Source: Merdivivens faecigallinarum (GTDB lineage Bacteria; Bacteroidota; Bacteroidia; Bacteroidales; UBA932). Taken from it: a stretch of 16,229 nt of DNA. The stretch spans positions 1-16,229 of the forward strand of contig JADILY010000159.1 in NCBI GenBank assembly GCA_017695055.1, in the 5' to 3' direction. Shown piece after piece: positions 1-6,782 of the stretch. The translations under genes were made by a program, and so were the position numbers. Position 1 is the first letter of the stretch, and each line of letters begins with the position of its first letter. The notes below the pieces were generated by a model. That model had not been told where the DNA came from. It was given only the letters and a program-made list of their open reading frames with translations, and made no database searches.

Positions 1-2952
1 CGCTCTATGCTGAGCGAAAAATCCCTGGCCGCATTCCGCGCACGTGCCCTCAATCCGGATGCTCCGGTGATAAGGGGTACGGCCCAGAATCCTGACGTGT
101 ATTTCCAGGCCAGCGAGGCTTCCAATGCTTACTACGATGCACTTCCGGACATAGTGGCCCGTTATATGGGAGAAATAAGCGAAGAAACCGGACGTGAGTA
201 CAGGCCGTTCGAATATTACGGAGACGCTCAGGCCGAGAACATTATAATCGCCATGGGTTCCGTGTGCGAGACAATCAAAGGGACAATCGATTACCTCAAT
301 GCCCAGGGCAGGAAATACGGACTCGTTACGGTCAGGTTGTACCGTCCGTTCTCGGAAAAATATTTTCTCAAGGTCCTCCCGAAATCTGTCAGAAGAATCG
401 CCGTTCTCGACCGTTCGAAAGAACCGGGAGCTCTCGGAGAGCCGTTGTACATGGATGTCAAGGCGCTTTTCGAAGGGAAGGAAAACGCCCCTCTCATCGT
501 AGGTGGCCGTTACGGACTGTCTTCTAAGGACACAAGCCCTGCACAGATTGTCGCTGTCTATGACAATCTTGAATTGACGGAACCGAAAAACGGTTTTACT
601 GTCGGCATAGTGGACGATGTGACCTTCAAGTCGTTGCCGCTCAAGGAAGAAATCAGTATCGTCAAACAGGGTACTGCGGAATGCAAGTTCTACGGCCTCG
701 GTTCCGACGGTACGGTAGGCGCCAATAAGAACACTATTAAAATCATCGGCAACCATACATCCAAATTCTGCCAGGGATATTTCGATTACGATTCGAAAAA
801 ATCGGGCGGTTATACCTGTTCGCACCTCCGTTTCGGAGATTCTCCGATCAAGGCCCCGTATCTGGTTTCGACCCCTGATTTCGTAGCCTGCCACGTGCCT
901 TCGTATTTGAAAAAATACGATGTGCTGAGCGGGATAAAGCAGAACGGAACGTTTTTGCTCAACAGCCTTTGGTCTGTCGAGGATACGCTTGAACGGATTC
1001 CGGACAATGTAAAGGCAGTCATTGCAAGGAAAAACATAACGCTTTATATAATTAATGCGACACAGATTGCGGCAGAGATAGGTCTCGGAGGCCGTACGAA
1101 TACGATACTCCAGTCGGCCTTTTTCAAGATTACCGGTATCATTCCGTATGAGGATGCGGTAAAATACATGAAACAGGCAATCGACAAGAGCTACGGCAAG
1201 AAGGGAGAACAGGTCGTCAAGATGAATTATGCCGCCGTGGACAGGGGTTCCGAGTATGTAAAGGTGGAAATTCCGGAGTCTTGGAAAAATATAGCTTCCG
1301 ACAGATTCGTGAATCCTAACCAGGACAGGCTCGCTCCGGATTTCGTTAAAAACATAGCCGATGTATGCAATGCGCAGGAAGGAAACAGGATTCCTGTAAG
1401 CGCCTTCGCCGGTGACGGTGTGGACGGTACCATACCTTCGGGTACCGCCGCATACGAAAAGAGGGGAGTGGCGGTAAAAGTCCCTTCATGGATTCCGGAC
1501 AACTGTATCCAGTGCAATATGTGCGCATATGTCTGCCCTCATGCTGCAATCCGTCCGTTCGTCATGACTCCTGAGGAGGCTTCAAAAGCTCCTGCTTCCG
1601 TGAAAAAGGCGGCTGGAAAGGCTCAGCTGAAAGATTATTTCTTCACGATGCAGGTTTCACCTATGGATTGTACGGGCTGCGGCAATTGCGCCGATGTCTG
1701 CCCTGCCAAGGAAAAAGCCCTTGTCATGTCCATGTTCGAGACCGAGACGGAGCAGCAGAAATCATTCGATTATCTGCATGGAGTAGTCGGTTACAAGGAC
1801 AATATTCTTCCTAAGGAGCAGAATGTCAAGGCTTCCCAGTTCGCGCAGCCGCTTTTCGAGTTCTCCGGGGCATGTGCCGGTTGCGGTGAAACTCCGTATG
1901 TGAAGGCTATTTCGCAGCTCTTCGGAGAAAGCATGATGGTGGCGAATGCGACAGGCTGTTCTTCGATATACAGCGCTTCGTTCCCTTCTTCTCCGTATTG
2001 TACCAATGCGGACGGACATGGTCCGGCCTGGGCCAATTCTCTGTTCGAGGACAATGCCGAATTCGGGCTTGGAATGAAAATCGGTTCCGATTGCGTGCGC
2101 AATTATGTGGAAAGGCTGATGAAGGAAGGCCTTGCATGCGATTGCTGTACGGCAGAGATGAAGGCCCTGTTTGCCGAATGGATTGAAAATAAGAATGACC
2201 GCAAGGCAACGCGAAAGATTGCCGACAGACTCGTGCCGATGATGAGGGAGTGCGGTTGTGATGTGTGCCGTAAGATTCTCGAGTATGAGCATTTCATCCC
2301 GGCCCGTTCGCAGTGGATTATCGGCGGTGACGGTTGGGCATACGATATAGGATACGGCGGACTCGACCATGTGCTTGCATCCGGAGAGAATGTGAACATC
2401 CTTGTCCTTGATACCGAAGTGTATTCCAACACCGGAGGCCAGTCTTCCAAGTCGACTCCAGCCGGTGCCGTGGCGAAATTCGCTTCGGCAGGAAAACGTG
2501 TCCGTAAGAAAGACCTCGGAATGATGGCCATGAGTTACGGCTATGTATACGTGGCGCAGGTAGCCATGGGCGCGAATCAGGCACAGTTCCTCTCCGTCAT
2601 AAAAGAGGCTGAGGCATACGACGGCCCGTCGCTGATAATAGCGTACTCCCCATGTATAAACCACGGTCTGAAGGCCGGCATGGGCAAGAGCCAGGCGGAG
2701 GAAAAGGCGGCAGTCGAGTGCGGATACTGGCATCTTTACAGATTCAATCCGGAACTGTCCGGACAGGGCAAAAATCCGTTCACTCTCGACAGCAAGGAGC
2801 CTGACTGGAGCAAGTTCCAGGCGTTCATCAGGGGCGAAGTGCGTTATGCTTCGCTGATGAAAGCTTTCCCTGCCGAGGCTGAAGAACTCTTCGCAAAGAC
2901 GGAGGAATACGCCAAAATAAGGCTTGAGTCTTACAAGAGGCTTGCAAGATAG
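1..2952 (+). CDS. nifJ: Pyruvate:ferredoxin (flavodoxin) oxidoreductase, 5'-truncated by the window edge
   Basis: Oxidises pyruvate with CoA to acetyl-CoA and CO2 and passes the electrons to ferredoxin, in the cytoplasm. The frame is already open at base 1. About 983 residues are visible, against roughly 1,180 in the single-chain family, so the N-terminal thiamine-binding domain is mostly missing. Visible parts in order: transketolase C-terminal-like domain (to about 570), gamma domain (about 580-1200), a ferredoxin insert with CIQCNMCAYVCP (from 1504) and CTGCGNCADVCP (from 1669), then the second thiamine-binding domain with GDGWAYDIG to NTGGQ (2326-2442). Ligands expected for the third [4Fe-4S] cluster are present: CAGC (codons 1873 and 1882), TGCS (1957) and SPC (2653). 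An unusual six-Cys patch lies at 2137-2268. No hairpin terminator follows directly; the first strong one is at 3168. Family assignment is secure. Confidence 0.97.
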   Translation, partial: RSMLSEKSLAAFRARALNPDAPVIRGTAQNPDVYFQASEASNAYYDALPDIVARYMGEISEETGREYRPFEYYGDAQAENIIIAMGSVCETIKGTIDYLNAQGRKYGLVTVRLYRPFSEKYFLKVLPKSVRRIAVLDRSKEPGALGEPLYMDVKALFEGKENAPLIVGGRYGLSSKDTSPAQIVAVYDNLELTEPKNGFTVGIVDDVTFKSLPLKEEISIVKQGTAECKFYGLGSDGTVGANKNTIKIIGNHTSKFCQGYFDYDSKKSGGYTCSHLRFGDSPIKAPYLVSTPDFVACHVPSYLKKYDVLSGIKQNGTFLLNSLWSVEDTLERIPDNVKAVIARKNITLYIINATQIAAEIGLGGRTNTILQSAFFKITGIIPYEDAVKYMKQAIDKSYGKKGEQVVKMNYAAVDRGSEYVKVEIPESWKNIASDRFVNPNQDRLAPDFVKNIADVCNAQEGNRIPVSAFAGDGVDGTIPSGTAAYEKRGVAVKVPSWIPDNCIQCNMCAYVCPHAAIRPFVMTPEEASKAPASVKKAAGKAQLKDYFFTMQVSPMDCTGCGNCADVCPAKEKALVMSMFETETEQQKSFDYLHGVVGYKDNILPKEQNVKASQFAQPLFEFSGACAGCGETPYVKAISQLFGESMMVANATGCSSIYSASFPSSPYCTNADGHGPAWANSLFEDNAEFGLGMKIGSDCVRNYVERLMKEGLACDCCTAEMKALFAEWIENKNDRKATRKIADRLVPMMRECGCDVCRKILEYEHFIPARSQWIIGGDGWAYDIGYGGLDHVLASGENVNILVLDTEVYSNTGGQSSKSTPAGAVAKFASAGKRVRKKDLGMMAMSYGYVYVAQVAMGANQAQFLSVIKEAEAYDGPSLIIAYSPCINHGLKAGMGKSQAEEKAAVECGYWHLYRFNPELSGQGKNPFTLDSKEPDWSKFQAFIRGEVRYASLMKAFPAEAEELFAKTEEYAKIRLESYKRLAR

Positions 2953-3104
2953 TCTTGCGGATGGGCTTGCGGCCGGATTTAAGGAGCGTTCTGGAAAGTT
3001 CCCGAAACTTCAAACACCGGCGGGACTATGGTTGCAAGAGATAGAGTAGCAATATATTGTGACGTTTTTTGGCATTCAGCTGGAATTTTACCTATTTATT
3101 GCTA

Positions 3105-3135
3105 TTGCGGGCGGCCGTCGGCCGGACTATCTTTG
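3105..3135 (+). promoter_or_regulatory. Bacteroidota-type promoter motif in the nifJ-asnS gap
   Basis: TATCTTTG at 3128-3135 fits the Bacteroidota -7 consensus TAnnTTTG. A TTG at 3105-3107 lies 20 bp upstream, the usual spacing for the -33 element. The spacer is very G+C rich. Predicted transcription would start near 3142, only about 26 bp before a strong hairpin, so the product would be a short RNA. Short motifs like this can occur by chance. Confidence 0.4.
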
Positions 3136-3167
3136 CAACGAATTTTGTAAGCCATAATTAAATACAG

Positions 3168-3212
3168 CCGCTGTACCATGGAGGCCATCCCGGGTGCAGC
3201 GGTTTTGTCTTG
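3168..3212 (+). terminator. Strong intrinsic terminator-like hairpin running into a U-rich tract
   Basis: CCGCTGTACC (3168-3177) pairs with GGTGCAGCGG (3193-3202): ten base pairs with one G.U. Inside it ATGG (3178-3181) pairs with CCAT (3185-3188) around a 3-nt loop. The stem is followed at once by TTTTGTCTTGTTTTG and more TTTTG units. It points along the plus strand; the minus-strand side has no T run. It could end nifJ, 216 bp after the stop codon, or a short RNA from the promoter-like motif at 3105-3135. Confidence 0.65.
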
Positions 3213-3242
3213 TTTTGTTTTGTTTTGTTTTGGGTTGGGTTG
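3203..3242 (+). repeat. Pentanucleotide microsatellite: eight TTTTG-like units
   Basis: Eight pentamers are in exact register: TTTTG, TCTTG, four TTTTG, then two GGTTG. The array begins on the first base after the hairpin ending at 3202 and so supplies its U-rich tail. Uninterrupted short tandem units of this kind are prone to slippage. The last units form G tracts (GGGTTGGGTTGG). Confidence 0.9.
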
Positions 3243-3276
3243 GCACGAGCGGCAGGTGTGGAGTGGTGTGCGGTGG

Positions 3277-3440
3277 CGGTATGATGCCGGTGCGCGGTGG
3301 CAGGCGGAATGTGGTTCTCCCATGCAGTGCAGGACAGCGGATGGTGACGGATGCCGGCAAGCAGTGGCAAGGTGGCAGGCGGAATGTGGTTGCGATGACA
3401 GGTATGATGCAGTTATGCGGCAGGTATGATGCAGTTGCGC
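3277..3440. repeat. G-rich patch of interspersed degenerate direct repeats
   Basis: Two motifs alternate. Motif A (about 19 bp, core GGTATGATGC) is at 3277-3295, 3400-3415 and 3422-3440; the last two share an identical 16-mer (CAGGTATGATGCAGTT) with a 22-bp period. Motif B (21 bp, from GGTGGCAGGC to ATGTGGTT) is at 3296-3316 and again, identical, at 3371-3391. The plus strand is strongly enriched in G over C. Short reading frames cross it on both strands, but all look like by-products of the repeats. I recognise no known repeat family here. Confidence 0.75.
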
Positions 3441-3516
3441 GCACACTTGAAAATTGATATTTGTTATGTAATTTATTGATATATAATATATTATACTTGT
3501 AGTGTAAGGCGAGGCC

Positions 3517-3570
3517 TGTGGATTTCACAGGGGTTTAAATACCTCAGAATCCACACCGTGTTTTCTTTCT
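3517..3570 (+). terminator. Hairpin with T-rich tail, possible terminator or structured leader
   Basis: TGTGGATT (3517-3524) and AATCCACA (3548-3555) form a perfect 8-bp inverted repeat. Inside, GGGGT (3530-3534) can pair with ACCTC (3541-3545) with one G.U around a TTAAAT-type loop. A competing small stem, CCTGTG (3515-3520) with CACAGG (3526-3531), uses the same left arm. The 3' side is T-rich (TTTTCTTTCT from 3561) but not a clean U run. It precedes the orphan frame at 3628. Confidence 0.4.
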
Positions 3571-3627
3571 ATTGTTATTAACTAATTGATATACAGTTAT
3601 ATATAATCAAATTATTCTATCGGCGGT

Positions 3628-3855
3628 GTGCGCCAGACTATCTTCCAAGTACAGGTCTTTGAGTTCTGGACGGATGGGACAATCAGCGGGACTGTCGAAT
3701 ACGGGTATACTTATGAGCCGGAAGGCAGGCGCGTTTATTTTGAGACGAAGTCTCTCAAGTATGCTGATTTGCTTGGAATTGTGAAAGACAATCGGTACAT
3801 GACTGTTACGAATACGACCACCGGGGATGTCGTAGGTGTTTTACAGAAACATTAG
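3628..3855 (+). CDS. Small orphan reading frame, possible fragment of a beta-rich lipoprotein-like gene
   Basis: Encodes 75 residues from a GTG; the frame is open back to 3607 but no ATG is available. I do not recognise the family. The product has no signal peptide or membrane segment. It is rich in alternating hydrophobic, aromatic and charged residues with turns (WTDGTISG, YEPEGRR, TTTGDVVG), which suggests beta strands like those of small lipocalin-type or lipoprotein domains; this is inference. Codon choice resembles neighbouring genes, and a good terminator follows 38 bp after the stop, both favouring a once-real gene. The missing normal start and N-terminus favour a decayed remnant. Neighbours nifJ and asnS give no functional hint. 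Confidence 0.4.
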   Translation: MRQTIFQVQVFEFWTDGTISGTVEYGYTYEPEGRRVYFETKSLKYADLLGIVKDNRYMTVTNTTTGDVVGVLQKH

Positions 3856-3893
3856 GCGAATATTTTTCAGATAATTAAAATATTCAATGTCAT

Positions 3894-3930
3894 CGCGGCG
3901 GATGTGCGAACGCATCTGCCGCGAATTTTT
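3894..3930 (+). terminator. Intrinsic terminator upstream of asnS
   Basis: CGCGGCGGATG (3894-3904) pairs with CATCTGCCGCG (3913-3923): eleven base pairs with one G.U and an 8-nt loop, followed by AA and TTTTT (3926-3930). It lies between the orphan frame at 3628-3855 and the asnS promoter, so it insulates asnS from upstream transcription. Confidence 0.8.
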
Positions 3931-3937
3931 ACAGTAT

Positions 3938-3971
3938 TTTGCATTTTATCAATGCAAGTTTCGTAAATTTG
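3938..3971 (+). promoter_or_regulatory. Putative asnS promoter
   Basis: TAAATTTG at 3964-3971 matches the TAnnTTTG element, and TTTG at 3938-3941 serves as the -33 box, with a 22-bp spacer (slightly longer than the usual 19-21). Transcription would start near 3978, giving a leader of about 20 nt before the ATG at 3997. Confidence 0.55.
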
Positions 3972-3996
3972 CATCTTGAACAAAAAAATCAATAAG

Positions 3997-5394
3997 ATGG
4001 AAAAAGAGATTAAAAGAACCAAAATCAAGGAGCTGCTTTCGATGCAGCCGGGAGCGGAAGTCGTGGCAAAAGGCTGGGTCAGGACAAAGAGAGGGAACAA
4101 GAATATAAACTTTATAGCTCTGAATGACGGTTCTACCATCAATAACATACAGGTCGTGTGCGATATGAAGGCATTCGACGAGGAGATGATGAAGAAAATC
4201 ACTACCGGAGCCTGCCTGAGGGTGCAGGGGGATCTGGTGGAGTCCGTCGGCAGCGGCCAGGCAGTGGAGATACAGGCGAAGGATATCCTCGTGTATGGTA
4301 CGGCGGACCCGAATACCTATCCTCTGCAAAAGAAGGGGCACACACTCGAATTTCTCAGAAGCATAGCGCACCTGAGGCCGAGGACCAACACTTTCGGAGC
4401 AGTCCTCAGAATCAGACACGCCATGGCATTCGCCATACACAAATTTTTCAATGACAAGGGATTCGTATACCTTCATACTCCTCTGATTACGGCTTCCGAC
4501 TGTGAAGGCGCAGGAGCAATGTTCCAGGTTACTACCCTGGATCTGAACAATCCGCCTCGCAATGCCGATGGAAGCATCGACTATTCGCAGGATTTCTTCG
4601 GAAGGATGACTTCCCTTACGGTAAGCGGACAGCTCGAAGGCGAGCTTGGGGCAATGGCCCTGGGGCAGATTTATACCTTCGGCCCGACATTCAGAGCGGA
4701 AAACTCCAATACCCCGAGGCATCTTGCCGAATTTTGGATGATCGAGCCTGAAATGGCGTTTTACGAAATCCAGGACAACATGGATCTTGCCGAAGAATTC
4801 ATCAAGTACTGTGTAAAATACGCGCTCGACAACTGCATGGACGACCTCGGGTTTTTGAACGACATGTTCGACAAAGAACTGATTTCCAGGCTACAGAGCG
4901 TGATAAACACTGAGTTTGCGAGGATTACCTACACCGAAGGAGTCGACATCCTTCTCAAATCCGGAAGGGATTTCGAATACCCGGTATCGTGGGGAGTCGA
5001 CTTGCAGAGCGAGCACGAAAGGTACCTTGTCGAGGAGCACTACAGGAAGCCTGTCATAGTTACCGATTATCCTAAGGACATAAAGGCCTTTTATATGAAA
5101 CAGAACGATGACGGCAAGACGGTGCGAGGCATGGATGTGCTTTTCCCGAAAATAGGAGAAATCATAGGAGGTTCGCAACGTGAGGAAGATCTGGACAAGC
5201 TCAACAGGAGGATTGCCGAGCTGGGAATGGACACAAGAAACCTGCAATGGTACATAGATACGAGAAGATTCGGTTCGGCGCCGCACAGCGGATTCGGTCT
5301 GGGTTTCGAGAGGCTGCTGCTCTTCGTCACCGGAATGGCTAACATAAGGGATGTCATCCCATTCCCGAGAACACCTAAAAACGCTGATTTTTAA
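3997..5394 (+). CDS. asnS: Asparagine--tRNA ligase
   Basis: Class II aminoacyl-tRNA synthetase that activates asparagine with ATP and charges tRNA-Asn. The 465-residue product matches the family's usual length. An N-terminal OB-fold anticodon-binding domain covers about residues 15-105 (GWVRTKRG, FIALNDGS). Motif 2 is at about 228-253 (FRAENSNTPRHLAEFWMIEPE) and motif 3 at about 432-443 (GFGLGFERLLLF), followed by the typical IRDVIPFPRTP ending. The EFWMIEPE and PRHLAEF forms point to AsnRS rather than AspRS. I chose the ATG at 3997 over an in-frame TTG at 3976 because family members begin with a similar MEK-type sequence and the TTG would fall at the predicted transcription start. First gene of a likely operon with udk, 11 nt downstream. 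Confidence 0.96.
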   Translation: MEKEIKRTKIKELLSMQPGAEVVAKGWVRTKRGNKNINFIALNDGSTINNIQVVCDMKAFDEEMMKKITTGACLRVQGDLVESVGSGQAVEIQAKDILVYGTADPNTYPLQKKGHTLEFLRSIAHLRPRTNTFGAVLRIRHAMAFAIHKFFNDKGFVYLHTPLITASDCEGAGAMFQVTTLDLNNPPRNADGSIDYSQDFFGRMTSLTVSGQLEGELGAMALGQIYTFGPTFRAENSNTPRHLAEFWMIEPEMAFYEIQDNMDLAEEFIKYCVKYALDNCMDDLGFLNDMFDKELISRLQSVINTEFARITYTEGVDILLKSGRDFEYPVSWGVDLQSEHERYLVEEHYRKPVIVTDYPKDIKAFYMKQNDDGKTVRGMDVLFPKIGEIIGGSQREEDLDKLNRRIAELGMDTRNLQWYIDTRRFGSAPHSGFGLGFERLLLFVTGMANIRDVIPFPRTPKNADF

Positions 5395-5405
5395 AATTTT
5401 CCGTC

Positions 5406-6017
5406 ATGTTCGTGATAGGCATAGCCGGCGGCTCGGGTTCAGGCAAGACGACCGTTGTAAAAAACATAACAGAAAACCTGAAAGAGCAGGTAGTCGTTAT
5501 TCCTCAGGATTCTTACTATAAGGATTCGAGCCATCTTGCTTTGGAAGAACGCCAGAAACTCAATTTCGACCATCCGGAATCGATAGATTTCGACCTGCTG
5601 ATAGAGCAGATAGATGAGCTGAAGAGGGGAAACAGCATCGAGCAGCCGGTATATTCGTATCTGACATGTTCCCGTTCAAAAACTGAAACCATAACGGTAC
5701 GTCCTGCAAGCGTGACAATCATCGAAGGGATACTTATCTTTACCAGCAAGGCCTTGCGGGATCTGATGGACATACGGGTATTCGTCGATGCCGATGACGA
5801 TGACAGGCTCATGAGGGTAATCACGCGGGACATCCAGGAAAGGGGGAAGACCGTCGAACAGGTCATAGAGCGGTATACCAAGACGGTAAAACCCATGTAC
5901 TTGCAGTTCATAGAGCCGAGCAAGAGATATGCCGACATAGTCATTCCGCAGGGAGGGCATAACAAAGTGGCAATAGACGTCCTCACTGCCATGATAGAAA
6001 AAACGCTTGCAAAATAG
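5406..6017 (+). CDS. udk: Uridine kinase
   Basis: Phosphorylates uridine and cytidine to UMP and CMP in pyrimidine salvage; cytoplasmic. The 203 residues are the full family length. The P-loop GGSGSGKTT is at residues 8-16. The conserved DSYYKD (35-40) and NFDHPESID (53-61) nucleoside-binding segments follow, then IIEGIL (105-110), the RDIQERGK lid (141-148) and the YADIVIPQGG ending (175-184). It starts 11 nt after asnS and ends 21 nt before the TonB-like gene, so the three are probably co-transcribed. There is no Shine-Dalgarno sequence before the ATG, as is common in this phylum. Confidence 0.95.
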   Translation: MFVIGIAGGSGSGKTTVVKNITENLKEQVVVIPQDSYYKDSSHLALEERQKLNFDHPESIDFDLLIEQIDELKRGNSIEQPVYSYLTCSRSKTETITVRPASVTIIEGILIFTSKALRDLMDIRVFVDADDDDRLMRVITRDIQERGKTVEQVIERYTKTVKPMYLQFIEPSKRYADIVIPQGGHNKVAIDVLTAMIEKTLAK

Positions 6018-6038
6018 AAAAGACGTCTTGCTTGAAAG

Positions 6039-6782
6039 ATGAGATTCAGGAAAGAAAACATGGCCGGACTATACCTCACCGTAATTATCCATCTTACGGC
6101 GGTCATAGTGCTGCTTTCCTGCAAAATCACCAGACTTACAGTGGGAGAGCAGTCATTCGTCCTCGATTTTACCGGTCTGGAAGAAGCCGAAGAACAGCGT
6201 AGGCAGGAGGAATTCAAGGCGGACATCAGTGCACAGCTTGATGAAATGATTGCCAGTGCCTCGGCACCGCAGAACCGGTCCAATATCCGTAACATAGCAG
6301 TGGATGCCAATGATACGCGAACGGGAGAACAGCTGCGCGACGACCGTGGGGCCAATGACGTATACGATCAGGCAAGGGAACTGCAAAGAAAATTGGATGC
6401 CTCAAGGAATGCCGCACTCGAAGAGCAATTCGAAGAGGATGCCGTTGACATGACCGGGGGTAGGAGCAATAAAGATGACAGCGGCGAAAAAATATCCTAT
6501 CAGGGCCCTTCCGTCGTATCCTACAGTCTGGACGGGAGGAAGGCGGTGACTTTGGAAGTTCCGGCCTACAAATGCATCGGAGGCGGGGATGTCTCCGTAG
6601 TCATTACGGTAAACCGTTCAGGCAGGGTAATAGATGCAGATGTAATAGCAGAGGTTTCCGAACCGGACGAATGCCTGTGGAAATACGCCGTACAAGCGGC
6701 GAAAAGGTCTGTTTTCAAGGCTTCCGAGTCGGCTCCTTCCAAGCAGACCGGAGAAATCGTCTATCGTTTCGTGGCGCAATAG
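6039..6782 (+). CDS. TonB-like periplasmic protein anchored in the inner membrane
   Basis: A 247-residue protein with one N-terminal membrane segment (about residues 10-29), then a charged, Glu/Gln/Arg-rich region likely to be helical or coiled (about 46-135). A C-terminal domain (about 170-247) has the TonB pattern: DVSVVITVNRSGRVIDADV, a helix, then SGE-like IVYRFVAQ. TonB proteins carry proton-motive energy from ExbB-ExbD to outer-membrane transporters. Unlike classical TonB, it has no proline-rich spacer, so it may work in a related role rather than with TonB-dependent receptors. It follows udk by 21 nt; its last 22 bp overlap the 3' end of cstA on the other strand. Fold assignment is moderately sure, function less so. 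Confidence 0.65.
   Translation: MRFRKENMAGLYLTVIIHLTAVIVLLSCKITRLTVGEQSFVLDFTGLEEAEEQRRQEEFKADISAQLDEMIASASAPQNRSNIRNIAVDANDTRTGEQLRDDRGANDVYDQARELQRKLDASRNAALEEQFEEDAVDMTGGRSNKDDSGEKISYQGPSVVSYSLDGRKAVTLEVPAYKCIGGGDVSVVITVNRSGRVIDADVIAEVSEPDECLWKYAVQAAKRSVFKASESAPSKQTGEIVYRFVAQ

Larger units (their letters stand above)
2953..3627. other. Gene-poor gap between nifJ and the orphan frame
   Basis: No convincing gene is seen in these 675 bp. From left to right it holds about 150 bp without clear structure, a promoter-like motif (3105-3135), a terminator-like hairpin (3168-3202), a pentamer microsatellite (3203-3242), the G-rich repeat patch (3277-3440), an AT-rich stretch (3445-3500) and a second hairpin (3517-3555). 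All short reading frames here, on both strands, have repeat-driven or low-complexity products. Confidence 0.7.

Noticed and set aside
1762..2733. 323-codon open frame on the minus strand
   Set aside because: Wholly antisense to a well-conserved domain of nifJ; product is rich in His, Arg, Cys and has no recognisable motif. Shadow frame.
2953..3060. Terminator directly after nifJ
   Set aside because: Only a 5-bp AAGTT/AACTT pairing is visible, with no T run; the first credible hairpin is at 3168.
3277..3440. CRISPR array
   Set aside because: Repeats are of two kinds, unevenly spaced (22 and 75 bp), degenerate, and no cas genes are nearby.
3127..3528. 133-codon minus-strand frame in the nifJ-asnS gap, and two shorter plus-strand frames (3178-3429, 3194-3457)
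   Set aside because: They cross the hairpin, microsatellite and repeat patch; repeated peptides such as TTFRLPP come from the DNA repeats. No coding signal beyond that.
3949..4722. 257-codon minus-strand frame at the start of asnS
   Set aside because: Antisense to the conserved AsnRS OB-fold and crosses the asnS promoter; no motif.
6020..6029. Perfect 10-bp palindrome AAGACGTCTT between udk and the TonB-like gene
   Set aside because: Too short and isolated to support an operator inside an operon; likely chance.
5516..6355. 279-codon minus-strand frame across udk and the TonB-like gene
   Set aside because: Antisense to udk motifs; Ser/Arg-rich product typical of a shadow frame.
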